Origin: JASFEQ01 sp050122535 | GTDB lineage: Bacteria > Desulfobacterota > DSM-4660 > Desulfatiglandales > HGW-15 | Length of the DNA: 14,958 nt | Assembly (NCBI GenBank): GCA_050122535.1 | Contig: JASFIT010000064.1 | Location: 1 to 14,958, forward strand | Reading direction: 5' to 3' | Part shown: positions 14,048-14,958 of the stretch, piece after piece | Position numbering within the stretch: position 1 is the first letter of the stretch | How the letters are laid out: the number at the start of each line of letters is the position of its first letter | The notes under the pieces: model-generated | Databases searched by the model: none | What the model was told of the DNA's origin: nothing | The model's input: only the letters and a program-made list of their open reading frames with translations | Made by a program: the position numbers and the translations under genes

Positions 14048-14958
14048 CTATCTTAACATCATACCGGGCAGAAAAAGGGCAATTTTGGGAAAGATCGTAA
14101 TGAGGAACACGATAAAAAATATGGATATCAGAAAGGGGGCAACGCCCCGAAAAATTGTTTCTACAGGTGTGTCTTTTGCCACGCCGGCTACGGTAAAAAT
14201 ATTGAGCCCCATGGGTGGGGTGATCAGGCCGGCCTCCATCATCAGCACGGCGATGACCCCAAACCAGATGGGATCAAAGCCAAGGGCCAATACAATGGGA
14301 AAAATGACAGGCATGGTCAACACCATCATGGATATGGCATCCAGAAAGCACCCCAAAAACAGATAGATAATGACGATGATCGTGTGAATAAGGTATCGCG
14401 AGACGTCAAGAGCGGCCGCCCACCCGGCCACTTTCATGGGTATGGTGGAGAGTGCCAAGAAGTAACTAAACACATTGGCACCAGCCACGAGGAAGAGCAC
14501 CATCACGGAGATGCGAACCGCTTCCTGCAGGGCAACAACCAGATTTGACGGGCTCAGTTTCCTTCTCAGCAGGGCGGCCAGAAACAAAACGGTTGCACCA
14601 ATGGCACCCGCTTCCGTAGGCGTAAAAAAACCCAAATAGATCCCCCCCATCACCACCAAAAAAATGGCCAAAGGCTCCCATATACCCAGGAGTGCCCGGA
14701 ATTTCTCCCTCCAGGATACGGATTCCGGGATGGCCGGTGCGAGGTCTGGTTTCCATTTTACCCATAAAATGACAATAGCTATGTAAGCCATAGCCAGAAT
14801 CAGGCCAGGGATCATGCCCGCAATGAGAAGTCTTCCAATGGACTGCTCTGTCAACATTCCATAAACAATAAAACCGATGCTCGGAGGGATAAGAAATCCG
14901 AGCGTACCACCGGCCGCTATACTTCCCGTCGCCAGTCGGGGATGATAATTGAATCTCT
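14048..14958 (-). CDS. TRAP transporter large permease subunit (DctM/SiaM type), N-terminus beyond the window
   Basis: The frame stays open to the window edge and gives 302 residues of a protein normally about 430 long, so roughly the first 125 are missing. The first visible stretch contains LATGSIAAGGTLGFLIPPS, a hallmark of the DctM subunit of tripartite ATP-independent periplasmic transporters, followed by GMLTEQSIGRLLIAGMIPG. Further landmarks are GGIYLGFFTPTEAGAIGA, CFLDAISMM, and GLITPPMGLN. At least six hydrophobic membrane segments are visible. DctM is the membrane channel that uses an ion gradient to import small carboxylates captured by a periplasmic DctP protein. The small permease DctQ and DctP genes are presumably upstream, outside the window. 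Linkage to the nicotinate genes suggests uptake of a pyridine carboxylate, which is inferred. Confidence 0.95.
   Translation of the reverse strand, partial: RFNYHPRLATGSIAAGGTLGFLIPPSIGFIVYGMLTEQSIGRLLIAGMIPGLILAMAYIAIVILWVKWKPDLAPAIPESVSWREKFRALLGIWEPLAIFLVVMGGIYLGFFTPTEAGAIGATVLFLAALLRRKLSPSNLVVALQEAVRISVMVLFLVAGANVFSYFLALSTIPMKVAGWAAALDVSRYLIHTIIVIIYLFLGCFLDAISMMVLTMPVIFPIVLALGFDPIWFGVIAVLMMEAGLITPPMGLNIFTVAGVAKDTPVETIFRGVAPFLISIFFIVFLITIFPKIALFLPGMMLR

Overview
All twelve genes in this window lie on the minus strand, so transcription runs from high to low coordinates. The content points to a strictly anaerobic, moderately GC-rich bacterium. Several dispersed repeats of a kind common in Desulfobacterota (deltaproteobacteria), and a ferredoxin-type reductase, suggest a sulfate reducer or relative. 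This placement is an inference; there is no rRNA or other phylogenetic marker.

The right half (about 14958 to 7046) reads as an anaerobic nicotinate (pyridine-3-carboxylate) degradation cluster. In order of transcription it holds the C-terminal part of a TRAP transporter large subunit (DctM type), a methylmalonate-semialdehyde-dehydrogenase-like aldehyde dehydrogenase, a molybdenum hydroxylase catalytic subunit (candidate nicotinate dehydrogenase), an enamidase very like the Eubacterium barkeri enzyme, and a probable 6-hydroxynicotinate reductase with ferredoxin-type clusters. Together these would convert nicotinate to 6-hydroxynicotinate, then tetrahydro-6-oxonicotinate, then 2-formylglutarate. 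The E. barkeri route continues by reducing 2-formylglutarate and using a B12 mutase, but none of those genes is visible here. The aldehyde dehydrogenase instead carries the residues expected of a decarboxylating, CoA-acylating enzyme. I propose that it converts 2-formylglutarate to glutaryl-CoA plus CO2; this is the most interesting prediction in the window.

The middle (7045 to 4767) holds a UPF0280 (ApbE-related) protein and an AA_synth/DUF1185 family protein. They are separated by gaps rich in palindromic and terminal-inverted-repeat elements.

The left part (4731 to 1) holds tightly packed FAD and 2Fe-2S subunits of a molybdenum hydroxylase, a UbiD-family decarboxylase with a complete catalytic triad, a 68-residue zinc-ribbon protein, and a second molybdenum catalytic subunit that runs off the left edge. 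Two catalytic subunits therefore accompany a single visible pair of electron-transfer subunits. The UbiD/second-hydroxylase arm could feed another pyridine carboxylate into the pathway; that is speculative.

Almost every gap longer than about 200 bases contains a different dispersed palindromic repeat. One repeat supplies the last 15 codons of the 2Fe-2S subunit gene. No RNA gene, CRISPR array, regulator gene or convincing promoter was found.
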